Positions 6,859 to 15,292 of a DNA stretch of 36,474 bases are shown here, in pieces. Under the pieces are notes generated by a model, which made no database searches, was not told the origin of the DNA, and saw only the letters and a program-made list of their open reading frames with translations. Where the stretch lies: NCBI GenBank assembly GCA_944323435.1, contig CALUSN010000004.1, positions 1 through 36,474 on the forward strand, read 5' to 3'. This DNA is from Candidatus Gastranaerophilales bacterium (GTDB lineage: Bacteria > Cyanobacteriota > Vampirovibrionia > Gastranaerophilales > Gastranaerophilaceae). Numbering within the stretch: the first letter of the stretch is position 1; the number at the start of each line of letters is the position of its first letter. The translations under genes and the position numbers were made by a program.

Positions 6859-9072
6859 GTGTCACAAATTAATCCGAATATAAATAATCAATATAATCAG
6901 GAACAGGCAATGCTTATGCAGCAGCCGCGCCCTCAGCAAATGCAGCCGGTTCGTTTACCTAACTATTATTATGTTCCTGATACGTACAGACCGAGTGCAA
7001 AAGAGATGATAAAAGAGAATCCGATGTACGACATGTTCTTAAAACCTTTTATAGAACATCCGCTTGCGCTTCTCGGCACATGGCTGGGGCTGGGAATCGG
7101 GCTTGATGCGTATTCAAGAGCTTGCGGGGGAGAGTACGATAAGAGCCTGGTAAAGAAAGCTGCAGATTTCGGAGACAACATTCAAAACTCAAAATTCATA
7201 CAGAGCAAACCTGTTCAAACAGTAATAAGCGGGTTTAATGCAGCAGGAAAAGCCGGACATAAAGCCGTTCAAAACAGTGCGATTCTGCGTGCTATGAAAG
7301 AAACTCCGACAATGCCGGAGTGGGCTATGGTTAAGTCTCAAATGTTTAACCAGAAACAGGAAATCGTGCAGGAATTTTTGAAAATTACAGATACATTAAA
7401 ACTCGAAAATGCTGAAATTCCGAAATTAAAAAATCTCGGGCTTAATGATTATGAAAAATCAATGCTCAAGAAAGTTTTTAATGTCCAAAAAATCTCACAA
7501 ATTCCGGAGCAGGAAGCGGTTAATCAAATTCTTTTGAACCGTCTGGGGAAATCACCCGATGAGATTCAAAAGATACAGAAACTCGGCGCAATATCAACAA
7601 AGACCGTAAAAGAAGAAATCTTAAAAGAAATGGGTTTAACGACTGACAAGCTTAAACTCATTAAAGATGATGTTTACGGAAACTATATAAATGATGTTAA
7701 GACTGCTGCCGAGAAAGTAAAAGGCAAAGTCAGAATCGGAGCCGGTCATTATCCGTGGCTGGGAGCTTTCACTAAGCCTTTTGAAAGAACAATCGGATGT
7801 GATGAGGTTTATAATAAACTTCACAGTATTATGGAAGGTCCTAAAACCGCAACCGGAAGATTTACTTCAAAGCTTATGCAGATGGTACACCGCGGATTTA
7901 CCTTCGGCGGCGGTAAACTCGGGGCTTTAATATTTATTGCGCCTCTTCTGGTTGAACTCGGGGTCAATGTTAAAAAGGCAGACAAAGACCAGAAAGTCGG
8001 AACAGCTGCAAACGGTTTTGTTGATAATATCTCGTGGGTATTCACTTTCCCTCTGGCTCTTAGAATGCTGCACGCAATAGGCGGTATTAAACATGCCGGC
8101 ATGGGAAAAGATAAAGTTGAACAGGTTAGAAAACTTACGGAAGATTTTAACAAACGTGTAGAAACAACTATAGTAAAAGACGGTGTAAAAATTCCTAATC
8201 CGAACACCTTCAAGAATAAATTAGAATATGATCTTGCAAGGGCTCAGGTTGAAAAACAAATCAAAGCTTTGAAAAAAGTTGAAGGTCAGAATATTTTAAC
8301 AAAAGGAGTAAGAAAACTTGCAGGAATTTTGACTCCTGATTTATGCCGCCTGAACAGTTACAGAAATTCTAATGCTATTGCAAATACAACCCGTAAACTT
8401 CCTGCCTTCTTTAGAAACTGCGCCGGTATTCCGATAAGAGTCGCAGCTTGGGCAGCTTTATCTATGGGAGTTCTGGGCGCAGCGCTTACAAAATGCACGA
8501 CTGCAATTTTTGGGAAGTCTTATGATTCAATGAAACAGGACGAAAGAAAAGATAACTTGAAAGCCCAGCAAAAATTCCTGAAAGATGATTTAAACGAACG
8601 TTTATACGAACTCCAGCGTATAAAACAGTACGGAAATACTCCCGCAAGGCAGGTAATACCTCAAGGACAAATGATTGCTTCAAGAGGCAGGTCAGAGAAC
8701 GGGATGAATATAACTTCTCCGGAAATAGAAAATAATACGGTTGATAATTATACTTATATCCCGTCTCAAGACAACAAAATCCCTTATATTCCGGAAAACA
8801 ACAGTGTAGACAATTATACCTATATTCCGTCTCAGGATTCGAAGATTCAGTCTCCGGTTAAAGACGGTAAAACGGATAATTACACCTACATACCATCTTC
8901 TGAAAATAAAATAAAACCGGAGCCGGAGAAGAGCAGATATATTCCGTCCCAGAAGGCTGCAAATATCCAGAAAACCTTTGATAACTCCGGAATTCAGGGA
9001 GTTCTGGACAGAGCACAAAAAGCGGAAGACAAAGCCTTGAGAGTTCTGGCAGGCAATTTTGAAGGAATGTAG
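6859..9072 (+). CDS. Large multi-pass membrane protein with C-terminal 22-residue repeats
   Basis: The gene starts with GTG at 6859, preceded by AAAGG, and encodes 737 residues. The N-terminus (about 1-50) is Gln/Pro/Asn-rich. Hydrophobic Gly-rich segments occur near residues 67-85, 350-370, 390-415 and 530-550, consistent with membrane helices, separated by long charged helical stretches. The C-terminal tail has three copies of a unit beginning DNYTYIPS at residues 629, 651 and 673, an exact 22-residue spacing, followed by a partial RYIPSQ. I recognise no family. It may be a lineage-specific envelope protein. An AT-rich dyad just after the stop may terminate it before motA. Confidence 0.75.
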   Translation: MSQINPNINNQYNQEQAMLMQQPRPQQMQPVRLPNYYYVPDTYRPSAKEMIKENPMYDMFLKPFIEHPLALLGTWLGLGIGLDAYSRACGGEYDKSLVKKAADFGDNIQNSKFIQSKPVQTVISGFNAAGKAGHKAVQNSAILRAMKETPTMPEWAMVKSQMFNQKQEIVQEFLKITDTLKLENAEIPKLKNLGLNDYEKSMLKKVFNVQKISQIPEQEAVNQILLNRLGKSPDEIQKIQKLGAISTKTVKEEILKEMGLTTDKLKLIKDDVYGNYINDVKTAAEKVKGKVRIGAGHYPWLGAFTKPFERTIGCDEVYNKLHSIMEGPKTATGRFTSKLMQMVHRGFTFGGGKLGALIFIAPLLVELGVNVKKADKDQKVGTAANGFVDNISWVFTFPLALRMLHAIGGIKHAGMGKDKVEQVRKLTEDFNKRVETTIVKDGVKIPNPNTFKNKLEYDLARAQVEKQIKALKKVEGQNILTKGVRKLAGILTPDLCRLNSYRNSNAIANTTRKLPAFFRNCAGIPIRVAAWAALSMGVLGAALTKCTTAIFGKSYDSMKQDERKDNLKAQQKFLKDDLNERLYELQRIKQYGNTPARQVIPQGQMIASRGRSENGMNITSPEIENNTVDNYTYIPSQDNKIPYIPENNSVDNYTYIPSQDSKIQSPVKDGKTDNYTYIPSSENKIKPEPEKSRYIPSQKAANIQKTFDNSGIQGVLDRAQKAEDKALRVLAGNFEGM
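8743..8940 (+). repeat. Three in-frame 66-bp (22-codon) tandem repeats
   Basis: Copies begin at 8743, 8809 and 8875. Each encodes DNYTYIPS followed by a Gln/Ser, acidic, Lys, Ile segment and a variable Pro/charged linker. A fourth, partial copy (RYIPSQ) follows. Third codon positions differ between copies, so the repeat is kept at protein level rather than being a recent DNA duplication. Confidence 0.8.
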
Positions 9073-9076
9073 CTAT

Positions 9077-9102
9077 TTTAACATTTTAATCAAAATGTTA
9101 AA
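9077..9102 (+). terminator. AT-rich 11-bp inverted repeat after the membrane protein gene
   Basis: TTTAACATTTT (9077-9087) pairs perfectly with AAAATGTTAAA (9092-9102) across a 4-nt loop, five bases after the stop codon. No proper U-tract follows and the stem is AT-rich, so termination would be weak. An operator for motA is less likely because the motA -10 box is 70 bp further on. Confidence 0.45.
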
Positions 9103-9172
9103 TTCTCCATAATTCCTATATTTAAAGGATTTATTGAAATTAAAAATATAGTTTAATACTAATAGAATATTA

Positions 9173-9178
9173 TATAAT
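9173..9178 (+). promoter_or_regulatory. -10 box (TATAAT) of motA, very short leader
   Basis: TATAAT ends 12 nt before the motA ATG, with GGAG between them (9181-9184). A start point 6-7 nt after the box would leave a leader of about six bases and exclude most of the GGAG. Confidence 0.45.
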
Positions 9179-9190
9179 TCGGAGATTATT

Positions 9191-9961
9191 ATGGATATAT
9201 TTGCAGTCGTAGGACTGTTTTTCGGTATTACAATGATTTTAATCGGGCAAGCCATGGAAGGCGGAAATATAGCCCAATTGTTACAAATAACAGCGGCATT
9301 TATTGTACTCGGCGGTACTACCGGTGCGGTAATATTAAGTTTTCCTCCCAAAACACTGCTTTCTGCAATAAAGATGCTTAAGAATGTATTTATGCCGCCT
9401 AAATCCGATTTTAATGCATTGATAACAGAAATAGGCGGGTTTGCAACAAAAGCAAGAAAAGAAGGTATTATTTCTCTTGAAAAAGAAGCTTACAATGCTT
9501 CGGATTCATTATTGACTCTTGGTCTTGGAGCAGTTGCCGACGGCACAGACCCGACTCTTGTCAGAGAAATGATGGAAAATCAAATCGAACAATTTGAAAA
9601 CCATGTAAATAATGCGGCGAAAGTTTTTGAATCATTTGGCGGGTATTCCCCGACATTAGGTATTATAGGTGCTGTAATGGGTTTGATCCAGGTTATGCAA
9701 AACCTCTCTGACCCGTCTAAGCTAGGTGCCGGTATTGCAGTTGCTTTCGTTGCAACAATTTACGGTCTGTTTGCAGCAAATCTGGTTATGATACCAATAA
9801 GCACGCGTATTAAATTTATATTTCAGGATGTAATGTTATATAAAAATATGATACTGGAAGGCGTACTTTCTATTCAGGCAGGGGAAAGCCCTGTATTAAT
9901 TGAAAGAAAGCTGCATTCCTTTATACTTGATGACAACAAGGATGCAAATACTAATGGCTAG
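9191..9961 (+). CDS. motA: MotA flagellar motor stator protein
   Basis: The protein has 256 residues and the MotA/ExbB-type layout: two N-terminal helices, a cytoplasmic loop, and two C-terminal helices. The signature PTLGIIGAVMGLIQVM followed by LGAGIAVAFVATIYGLFAAN is the classical MotA TM3-TM4 motif, with the prolines and small residues that face MotB. With MotB it forms the ion channel driving flagellar rotation across the inner membrane. The last 8 bases overlap motB, so translation is coupled. No other flagellar gene is in the window. The peptidoglycan-binding partner downstream supports a stator rather than an ExbB/TolQ energiser. Confidence 0.93.
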   Translation: MDIFAVVGLFFGITMILIGQAMEGGNIAQLLQITAAFIVLGGTTGAVILSFPPKTLLSAIKMLKNVFMPPKSDFNALITEIGGFATKARKEGIISLEKEAYNASDSLLTLGLGAVADGTDPTLVREMMENQIEQFENHVNNAAKVFESFGGYSPTLGIIGAVMGLIQVMQNLSDPSKLGAGIAVAFVATIYGLFAANLVMIPISTRIKFIFQDVMLYKNMILEGVLSIQAGESPVLIERKLHSFILDDNKDANTNG

Positions 9962-11021
9962 AAAAAAGAAACATCCCGAACACGAGAATCTGGAAAGATG
10001 GCTTGTATCTTATTCCGATTTTATAACTCTATTATTTGCAACATTCGTTGTTTTATATGCTCTTGCACAGGTTGATGCAACGGATTTTGCCAAACTGGAA
10101 GAATCTTTAAAAAATGCTTTCAGTCAGAGCGGCAGTCTTTTTGACGGTCAACAGTCTGTAATGGACGGCAGCGATTCCCTGTTTGACCAGCAGCAGGCAA
10201 ATTCTTTCATTCCAAGCTTGATGCTTGAGTATATAAGTCCTAAATATGAAGAAGAATCTTTCAAAGAAATAGAAGAATCTATACAAAAGTTAACAGAAGC
10301 CGGTGAATTAAACGGTATTTCAACAAAGATTACCGATAAGGGATTATTAATTACATTTGATGATAAATATCTTTTTGCCCCAGCATCAGCATATTTGGAT
10401 AGCAATGCAAAAAAGCTTCTTGATAAAGTAGGTGTGCTCATTTGTAAAAAATTTGTTCTGCATTCTATGAGAATTGAAGGCCACACAGACAGTGACCCGA
10501 TAAGCAGCACACAATATCCTTCAAACTGGGAACTTTCAGCTGCAAGGGCGTCTTCAGTTGTCCGGTATATGATCTCAAGATTTAAATTTTCGCCATCACT
10601 TTTCTCTGCAATAGGATACGCAGATACAAGACCGCTTGAAACGGCAATCTCTCCTAAGGATCCGGCAAACAGAAGAGTTGAAATACTGGTTCTTAAAAAT
10701 AAATACAGAAGAGAGTTTGAAACCAGACATGATAACACTATGCATCTGACCAGAGCCCAGCAGGAAGCGATTCAAAAACAGCGGAGTGAAATTATTGCAG
10801 AAGTGGAAGGAAGTGCTATATCACCGGCGGCCAAAAAGCTGCTTGAAGAAAATCAGGAAAGAATCCGGAGACAGAAAAGTGAAAAACTATCAAAAAGTAA
10901 TATGGAACTTTATATAAATCTTGACAATGAAACTGACAAAAATTCTAATATGCCGTCTGCTGATAGACCTGTAATAAGATTGGATTCTAATATACCGGAA
11001 GATGAGGATTTCGGATTATGA
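9954..11021 (+). CDS. motB: MotB flagellar motor stator protein with C-terminal extension
   Basis: I choose the ATG at 9954, overlapping the motA stop by 8 bases, because it places the single transmembrane helix at residues 20-40, as in MotB. The channel aspartate is D22 (SYSDFITLLFA). The OmpA/MotB peptidoglycan-binding domain runs from about 125 to 245, with the motif IEGHTDSDPI and RASSVVRYM. After NRRVEILVLKNKYR the protein continues for about 110 charged, helical residues ending EDEDFGL, which ordinary MotB proteins (about 300 residues) lack. The total is 355 residues. A gene beginning 18 bases further upstream in this frame would be an artefact extension. The 3' end overlaps the next gene by 4 bases (ATGA). 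Confidence 0.9.
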   Translation: MARKKKHPEHENLERWLVSYSDFITLLFATFVVLYALAQVDATDFAKLEESLKNAFSQSGSLFDGQQSVMDGSDSLFDQQQANSFIPSLMLEYISPKYEEESFKEIEESIQKLTEAGELNGISTKITDKGLLITFDDKYLFAPASAYLDSNAKKLLDKVGVLICKKFVLHSMRIEGHTDSDPISSTQYPSNWELSAARASSVVRYMISRFKFSPSLFSAIGYADTRPLETAISPKDPANRRVEILVLKNKYRREFETRHDNTMHLTRAQQEAIQKQRSEIIAEVEGSAISPAAKKLLEENQERIRRQKSEKLSKSNMELYINLDNETDKNSNMPSADRPVIRLDSNIPEDEDFGL

Positions 11022-11626
11022 TAAAGTTTTCGGTAGGCATATCACTGGGGGCCACATCGGCAATAGAAAGCGGAGTTGCAGTCAGAGAAATCTCCACAGG
11101 TAAACTCATATATGTTGACAAATTATTTTCTATGAGTGATGTTCAACTCTTTTTTGATAATTACACATCTATTAAAAATTCTGTATTTTGCATCTCTCTA
11201 CCCTGGGATAATACAATGCTGGATGGGAAGTGGCGGGTATTATCTAAGCCGTATCAATTACTTCACTCACGGGAAGAAGAATTTCCGAACAGAGATAATT
11301 GGATGCAGAGATTTTCACCGCGAGGTTCTGATTTGTTTTTAAAATTAGCAAAAGAAAATATTGATATTTCAAGATTTGAAGTGTATCTGGCAAGACAAAA
11401 ATTTAATCTTTACTCAAATTTCAAAGAGCGTTCCAGTGCAGATTGCAAGTTTTTACAATCAGCCCTGAAATATGAATACGGATTTGATTCTCTGCCTGCT
11501 AATATGATGCCTGTTGCACAGCTTGAAGCAATAATAGGATGTTTACTGGGTGAAGAAAAATTAAAAAATAACACAAAGACCATATTTAAATTCAAAGAAC
11601 TGGACGTTATAAATCTTACTGCATAG
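11018..11626 (+). CDS. Hypothetical protein, third gene of the motAB operon
   Basis: The protein has 202 residues and begins inside the motB stop (ATGA overlap), so it is almost certainly co-translated with the stator genes. The N-terminus, VGISLGATSAIESGVAV, resembles the first strand-loop of RNase H/actin-like folds. A later segment, VFCISLPWDNTMLDGKWRVL, and the C-terminal PVAQLEAIIGCLLG are laid out like RNase H-like proteins of the DUF429 type, but key acidic residues are not evident. That comparison is a guess. It has no signal peptide or membrane helix. A stator-associated cytoplasmic factor is possible. Confidence 0.8.
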   Translation: MIKFSVGISLGATSAIESGVAVREISTGKLIYVDKLFSMSDVQLFFDNYTSIKNSVFCISLPWDNTMLDGKWRVLSKPYQLLHSREEEFPNRDNWMQRFSPRGSDLFLKLAKENIDISRFEVYLARQKFNLYSNFKERSSADCKFLQSALKYEYGFDSLPANMMPVAQLEAIIGCLLGEEKLKNNTKTIFKFKELDVINLTA

Positions 11627-11653
11627 CAAATTAATGCTAGATATTAATTTGCT
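11625..11653. promoter_or_regulatory. Perfect 11-bp inverted repeat in the uvrB promoter
   Basis: AGCAAATTAAT (11625-11635) and ATTAATTTGCT (11643-11653) are exact reverse complements across a 7-nt spacer. The right arm ends one base before the uvrB TATAAT and the dyad covers the -35 region. The left arm overlaps the stop codon of the preceding gene. No U-tract follows, so an operator is more likely than a terminator. It does not match the usual LexA boxes I know. Confidence 0.6.
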
Positions 11654-11654
11654 G

Positions 11655-11660
11655 TATAAT
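11655..11660 (+). promoter_or_regulatory. -10 box (TATAAT) of uvrB, leaderless configuration
   Basis: A perfect TATAAT is followed by only six bases (GTTATT) and the uvrB ATG at 11667. There is no Shine-Dalgarno. The predicted transcript starts at the ATG. Confidence 0.6.
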
Positions 11661-11666
11661 GTTATT

Positions 11667-13649
11667 ATGGAAAGAAAATTTGAACTTGTGTCGAAATATA
11701 AGCCGGCTGGAGATCAGCCTAAAGCAATAAAGGAGCTTGTGGAAGGGCTGAAAGCCGGAGATGATACCCAGACGCTTCTGGGTATTACAGGTTCAGGAAA
11801 AACTTTTACCATAGCAAATGTAATTGAGCAAATCCAAAAACCTACACTTATTATTGCTCACAATAAAACACTTGCGGCGCAGCTTTATAATGAGTTCAAA
11901 GAGCTTTTTCCGAATAACGCGGTTGAATATTTTATCTCTTATTATGATTATTACCAGCCGGAAGCTTATATTCCCAGAACGGACACTTATATAGAAAAAT
12001 CTGCAAGCATCAACGAAGAAATTGACCGGTTGAGACACAACACAACAAGAAGTTTGTATGAGAGAAACGATGTTATAATTGTTGCATCTGTAAGCTGTAT
12101 TTACGGTTTAGGTTTGCCGGAGAGTTATTTTAAAGGAACAATAAAAATAAGTGTCGGGGATACTCTTGACAGGGCAGATTTAATTAAGCATCTTGTTATG
12201 ACTCAATATACAAGAAATGATTTAGTTCTTGAACGTTCTACTTTCCGCGCTAGAGGTGATATTCTGGAAATCATGCCTGCTTACGAGAAAATTATTACAA
12301 GGATTTATTTTTTCGGGGATGAAATCGAAAAAATTGTAAGAATTGATAATTTAACGGGTGAAATTCTGGAGGCTCCTGAAAGTGTAATTATTTACCCTGC
12401 AGTTCATTATATTGCGTATGATGAAAATGAGGATGAAACTATTGCAATGATAAGGGCAGAACTTAAAAACAGGGTTGCGGAACTGGAGAGTCAGAATAAA
12501 ATCCTTGAATCCCAGAGGCTTCAGCAGAGAGTCAAATATGATATTGAAATGATTAAGGAGATGGGATACTGCTCCGGAATTGAAAATTATTCAAGGATAA
12601 TTGAGCGCCGCCCGGTAGGTTCAGCGCCGGCTACACTTCTGGATTACTTTAGAGGAGATTTCCTGACTGTAATTGATGAATCCCATGTTACAATTCCGCA
12701 GCTAAACGGCATGTACCACGGCGATGCTTCCAGAAAAAATACTCTTGTGGAGTTTGGTTTCAGACTCCCGTGTGCAAAGGATAACAGACCTTTAAAAAGC
12801 AAAGAATTTTTTGCAAAAGTAGGACAAAAGATTTATATTTCTGCAACTCCCGGTGAATTTGAAAGAAAAACTTCCCAGCAGATGGTTGAACAAATTATCC
12901 GTCCGACAGGACTTGTTGATCCGAAAATCAGCGTAAGACCGATTGAGTCGCAAATACCTGATTTGAAGGCTGAGATTGAAAAGAGAGCTAAAAAAGAAGA
13001 GCGTGTTCTTATAACAACTTTAACAAAACGTATGGCGGAAGATTTGTGCGACTTTTTCTTACAGGAAGGAATTCGTGTAAGATACTTGCATAGCGGAATT
13101 AAATCAATAGAGCGTGTAGAAATTTTGAGAGATTTAAGGCTCGGCGAGTTTGACGTTCTTATAGGTGTTAACCTCTTAAGAGAAGGGCTTGATATTCCGG
13201 AAGTTTCGCTCGTGGCAATTATGGATGCGGATAAAGAAGGGTTTTTAAGGTCTGATACAAGCTTAATCCAGACAATCGGACGTGCAGCGCGTAATGCTTG
13301 CGGCGAAGTTATTATGTACGCGGATAAAATCACTGATTCTATGCAGAGAGCAATTGATGAAACCAACAGAAGGCGTGAAATTCAGCTTGCGCATAACAAA
13401 AAATACGGAATTATTCCGCAGACAATTAAGAAGCCGATTGAAAACAACCTGCTCTCACTTGTTGCAAGCTACAGAGACCTTGAAGATATTGTTGCGGAAG
13501 AAATGGTTGATTTAGGTATAGAAAAGAAAGATCTGCCGAAACTTATTACAAAACTTGAGAAAGATATGCATAAAGCTGCAAAAATTCTTGATTTTGAACG
13601 CGCGGCTGAAATTAGAGACCGGCTAAAGAAATTAAGAGAGATGGTTTAA
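11667..13649 (+). CDS. uvrB: UvrABC system protein B (excision nuclease helicase subunit)
   Basis: The protein has 660 residues from the ATG at 11667. The frame extends 11 codons upstream, but MERKFELVSKYKPAGDQP is the typical UvrB N-terminus. Walker A GITGSGKT is at 39-46, the damage-binding beta-hairpin YYDYYQPEAYIP near 92-103, and DESHVTIPQ in the Walker B/motif II region. Helicase motifs V-VI (GVNLLREGLDIPEVS, QTIGRAARN) are intact. A C-terminal UVR domain (KAAKILDFERAAEIRDRLKKL) binds UvrC. It loads onto lesions with UvrA and recruits UvrC, whose 3' end lies at the far end of this window. The promoter has a strong dyad and a leaderless layout. Confidence 0.97.
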   Translation: MERKFELVSKYKPAGDQPKAIKELVEGLKAGDDTQTLLGITGSGKTFTIANVIEQIQKPTLIIAHNKTLAAQLYNEFKELFPNNAVEYFISYYDYYQPEAYIPRTDTYIEKSASINEEIDRLRHNTTRSLYERNDVIIVASVSCIYGLGLPESYFKGTIKISVGDTLDRADLIKHLVMTQYTRNDLVLERSTFRARGDILEIMPAYEKIITRIYFFGDEIEKIVRIDNLTGEILEAPESVIIYPAVHYIAYDENEDETIAMIRAELKNRVAELESQNKILESQRLQQRVKYDIEMIKEMGYCSGIENYSRIIERRPVGSAPATLLDYFRGDFLTVIDESHVTIPQLNGMYHGDASRKNTLVEFGFRLPCAKDNRPLKSKEFFAKVGQKIYISATPGEFERKTSQQMVEQIIRPTGLVDPKISVRPIESQIPDLKAEIEKRAKKEERVLITTLTKRMAEDLCDFFLQEGIRVRYLHSGIKSIERVEILRDLRLGEFDVLIGVNLLREGLDIPEVSLVAIMDADKEGFLRSDTSLIQTIGRAARNACGEVIMYADKITDSMQRAIDETNRRREIQLAHNKKYGIIPQTIKKPIENNLLSLVASYRDLEDIVAEEMVDLGIEKKDLPKLITKLEKDMHKAAKILDFERAAEIRDRLKKLREMV

Positions 13650-13660
13650 CTTATTTATGT

Positions 13661-13666
13661 TACAAT
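13661..13666 (+). promoter_or_regulatory. Extended -10 box upstream of metG
   Basis: TG-T-TACAAT is an extended -10 box 24 nt before the metG ATG. An AAGGA ribosome binding site lies in between. metG could be transcribed from here or by read-through from uvrB, as no terminator separates them. Confidence 0.4.
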
Positions 13667-13690
13667 TATTAAAAATAAGGAATTGAGATT

Positions 13691-15247
13691 ATGGAAAAAT
13701 TTTATATTACAACTGCTATTGATTATGTTAACGGAGCGCCGCATATCGGACACGCTTATGAAAAAATTCTTACGGATGTAATTTACAGACACTTTACGCA
13801 AAGATGCGCCAATACTTATTTTCTTACCGGAACTGATGAGCACGGAATTAAGATTCAGAAAACATCGGCGGAAAAGGGAGTTTCCCCAAAAGAATTTTGT
13901 GATATGAATGCACAAAAGTTTAAAGACGCCTGGAAAGCTCTGGATGTAGAATATTCTCAATTTATAAGAACTACTGATGAGCAGCACGAAAAGGTTGTAC
14001 AAAAGATTTTCAAAAAACTTGTAGAAAAAGGTGATATTTATAAACACGCTTATACAGGGCTTTACTGCTCCGGCTGCGAAGCTTTTTTGAGCGAAAAAGA
14101 CCTTACGGAGGACGGACTTTGTCCTGACCATTTGAAAAAACCGGAAGTTGTTCAGGAAGAAAATTACTTCTTCAAACTTACAAAGTATAAAGATGCTATA
14201 ATCAAGCATATCAAAACCCATCCGGATTTTATAATTCCGTCATTCAGAGCAAACGAGGTTATCAATCAGCTTGAAAATATTGAAGATATTTCGGTTTCGC
14301 GCGCAAAAACAAGCGTAAACTGGGGTATTCCGGTTCTTGATGACGATTCGCAGGTAATTTATGTCTGGATAGATGCTCTTTCTAACTATATTACAGCGCT
14401 CGGATACGATACGGATAATTCGGAAGACAAGTTTAAACAGTTCTGGCCTGCAAATGTTCAGGTTATCGGAAAAGATATTTTAAAATTCCACAGCATATAC
14501 TGGATTGCAATACTTATGGCGCTTGAACTTCCGCTTCCTGAACATATTCTTGCGCACGGCTGGATTACAATTGACCAAACAAAAATGTCAAAGTCTTTAG
14601 GAAATGTCATTTCTCCGACAAGTGTTCTTGAAGCGTTTAATCTGGATATTCCGGATCCTTTGAGATACTATATGGCATCTGCTGCCCCTTGCGGAAAAGA
14701 CGGTAACTATTCTGATGAAGATTTTAAGGAAAAAGTTAATGCGCATCTTGCAAACTCTATGGGAAATCTTCTGAACAGAACTCTTTCAATGCTTGTAAAA
14801 TATTTTGACGGAGATGTTAAGCCGGAATTTCTCTGTAATAACACCCTGAAAGAACAAGCACTGGAGACAGTTAAAGCTGTAAAACACCATTTTGATTATA
14901 TGGAAGTTCAGGAAGCAGCGTTGAAAATCAATGAACTCGTTGATGTTACAAACAAATACGTAACTGATAATGCCCCTTGGACGCTTGCAAAAGAAGGACA
15001 GATGGAAAAATGCGGAGAGGTTTTAACCAATGTACTTCAGGTTATGACAGTAATTTCATCTCTTATTTACCCATATTGCCCGAATATTGCATCAAGAATG
15101 GCAGAACAGCTTTCTTACGATTTAAAGACAAAGCTTGATGATATTACATGCGAAAGCTTAAAAGCAGGACATTTGATTGACAAGGATAATATCAAGCCGG
15201 TCTTTTTAAGGGTGGATAGCGAGTTTGCAGACAAAAAGAAAAATTAA
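13691..15247 (+). CDS. metG: Methionyl-tRNA synthetase
   Basis: The protein has 518 residues, the short form lacking the C-terminal EMAP-like tRNA-binding domain. The class I signatures are present: PHIGH (17-21) and KMSKS (298-302, in DQTKMSKSLGN). A single zinc knuckle CSGC...CPDH uses C126, C129, C144 and H147. TGTDEHG (46-52) and YVWIDAL (224-230) line the active site. An anticodon-binding helical domain fills the C-terminus. It charges tRNA-Met with methionine in the cytoplasm. The start is set by AAGGA before the ATG at 13691. Confidence 0.97.
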   Translation: MEKFYITTAIDYVNGAPHIGHAYEKILTDVIYRHFTQRCANTYFLTGTDEHGIKIQKTSAEKGVSPKEFCDMNAQKFKDAWKALDVEYSQFIRTTDEQHEKVVQKIFKKLVEKGDIYKHAYTGLYCSGCEAFLSEKDLTEDGLCPDHLKKPEVVQEENYFFKLTKYKDAIIKHIKTHPDFIIPSFRANEVINQLENIEDISVSRAKTSVNWGIPVLDDDSQVIYVWIDALSNYITALGYDTDNSEDKFKQFWPANVQVIGKDILKFHSIYWIAILMALELPLPEHILAHGWITIDQTKMSKSLGNVISPTSVLEAFNLDIPDPLRYYMASAAPCGKDGNYSDEDFKEKVNAHLANSMGNLLNRTLSMLVKYFDGDVKPEFLCNNTLKEQALETVKAVKHHFDYMEVQEAALKINELVDVTNKYVTDNAPWTLAKEGQMEKCGEVLTNVLQVMTVISSLIYPYCPNIASRMAEQLSYDLKTKLDDITCESLKAGHLIDKDNIKPVFLRVDSEFADKKKN

Positions 15248-15279
15248 GACATTTTGTTGTTGCAACTAAGATTTTATGC

Positions 15280-15285
15280 TAATCT
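15280..15285 (+). promoter_or_regulatory. Extended -10 box of the WG-repeat gene, leaderless configuration
   Basis: TG-C-TAATCT (TG at 15277-15278) is followed by 7 nt and the ATG at 15293. No Shine-Dalgarno precedes the start. Confidence 0.4.
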
Positions 15286-15292
15286 TATTGTT

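Noticed and set aside
10148-10738. Minus-strand 196-codon ORF inside motB
   Set aside because: It is fully antisense to the conserved OmpA-like domain, and I see no start signal or recognisable protein.
9191-11021. Reading motAB as an ExbB/ExbD or TolQ/TolR pair
   Set aside because: The second protein has a full OmpA/MotB peptidoglycan-binding domain and the first has the four-helix MotA motif, both unlike ExbB/ExbD.
13655-14221. Minus-strand 188-codon ORF inside metG
   Set aside because: It is the antisense shadow of a conserved catalytic domain, and its Phe/Ile-rich composition is typical of complement translation.
15254-15292. TTG-initiated extension of the WG-repeat protein
   Set aside because: The ATG at 15293 begins exactly at a good signal peptide. 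The extension would bury it and contains the -10 box.
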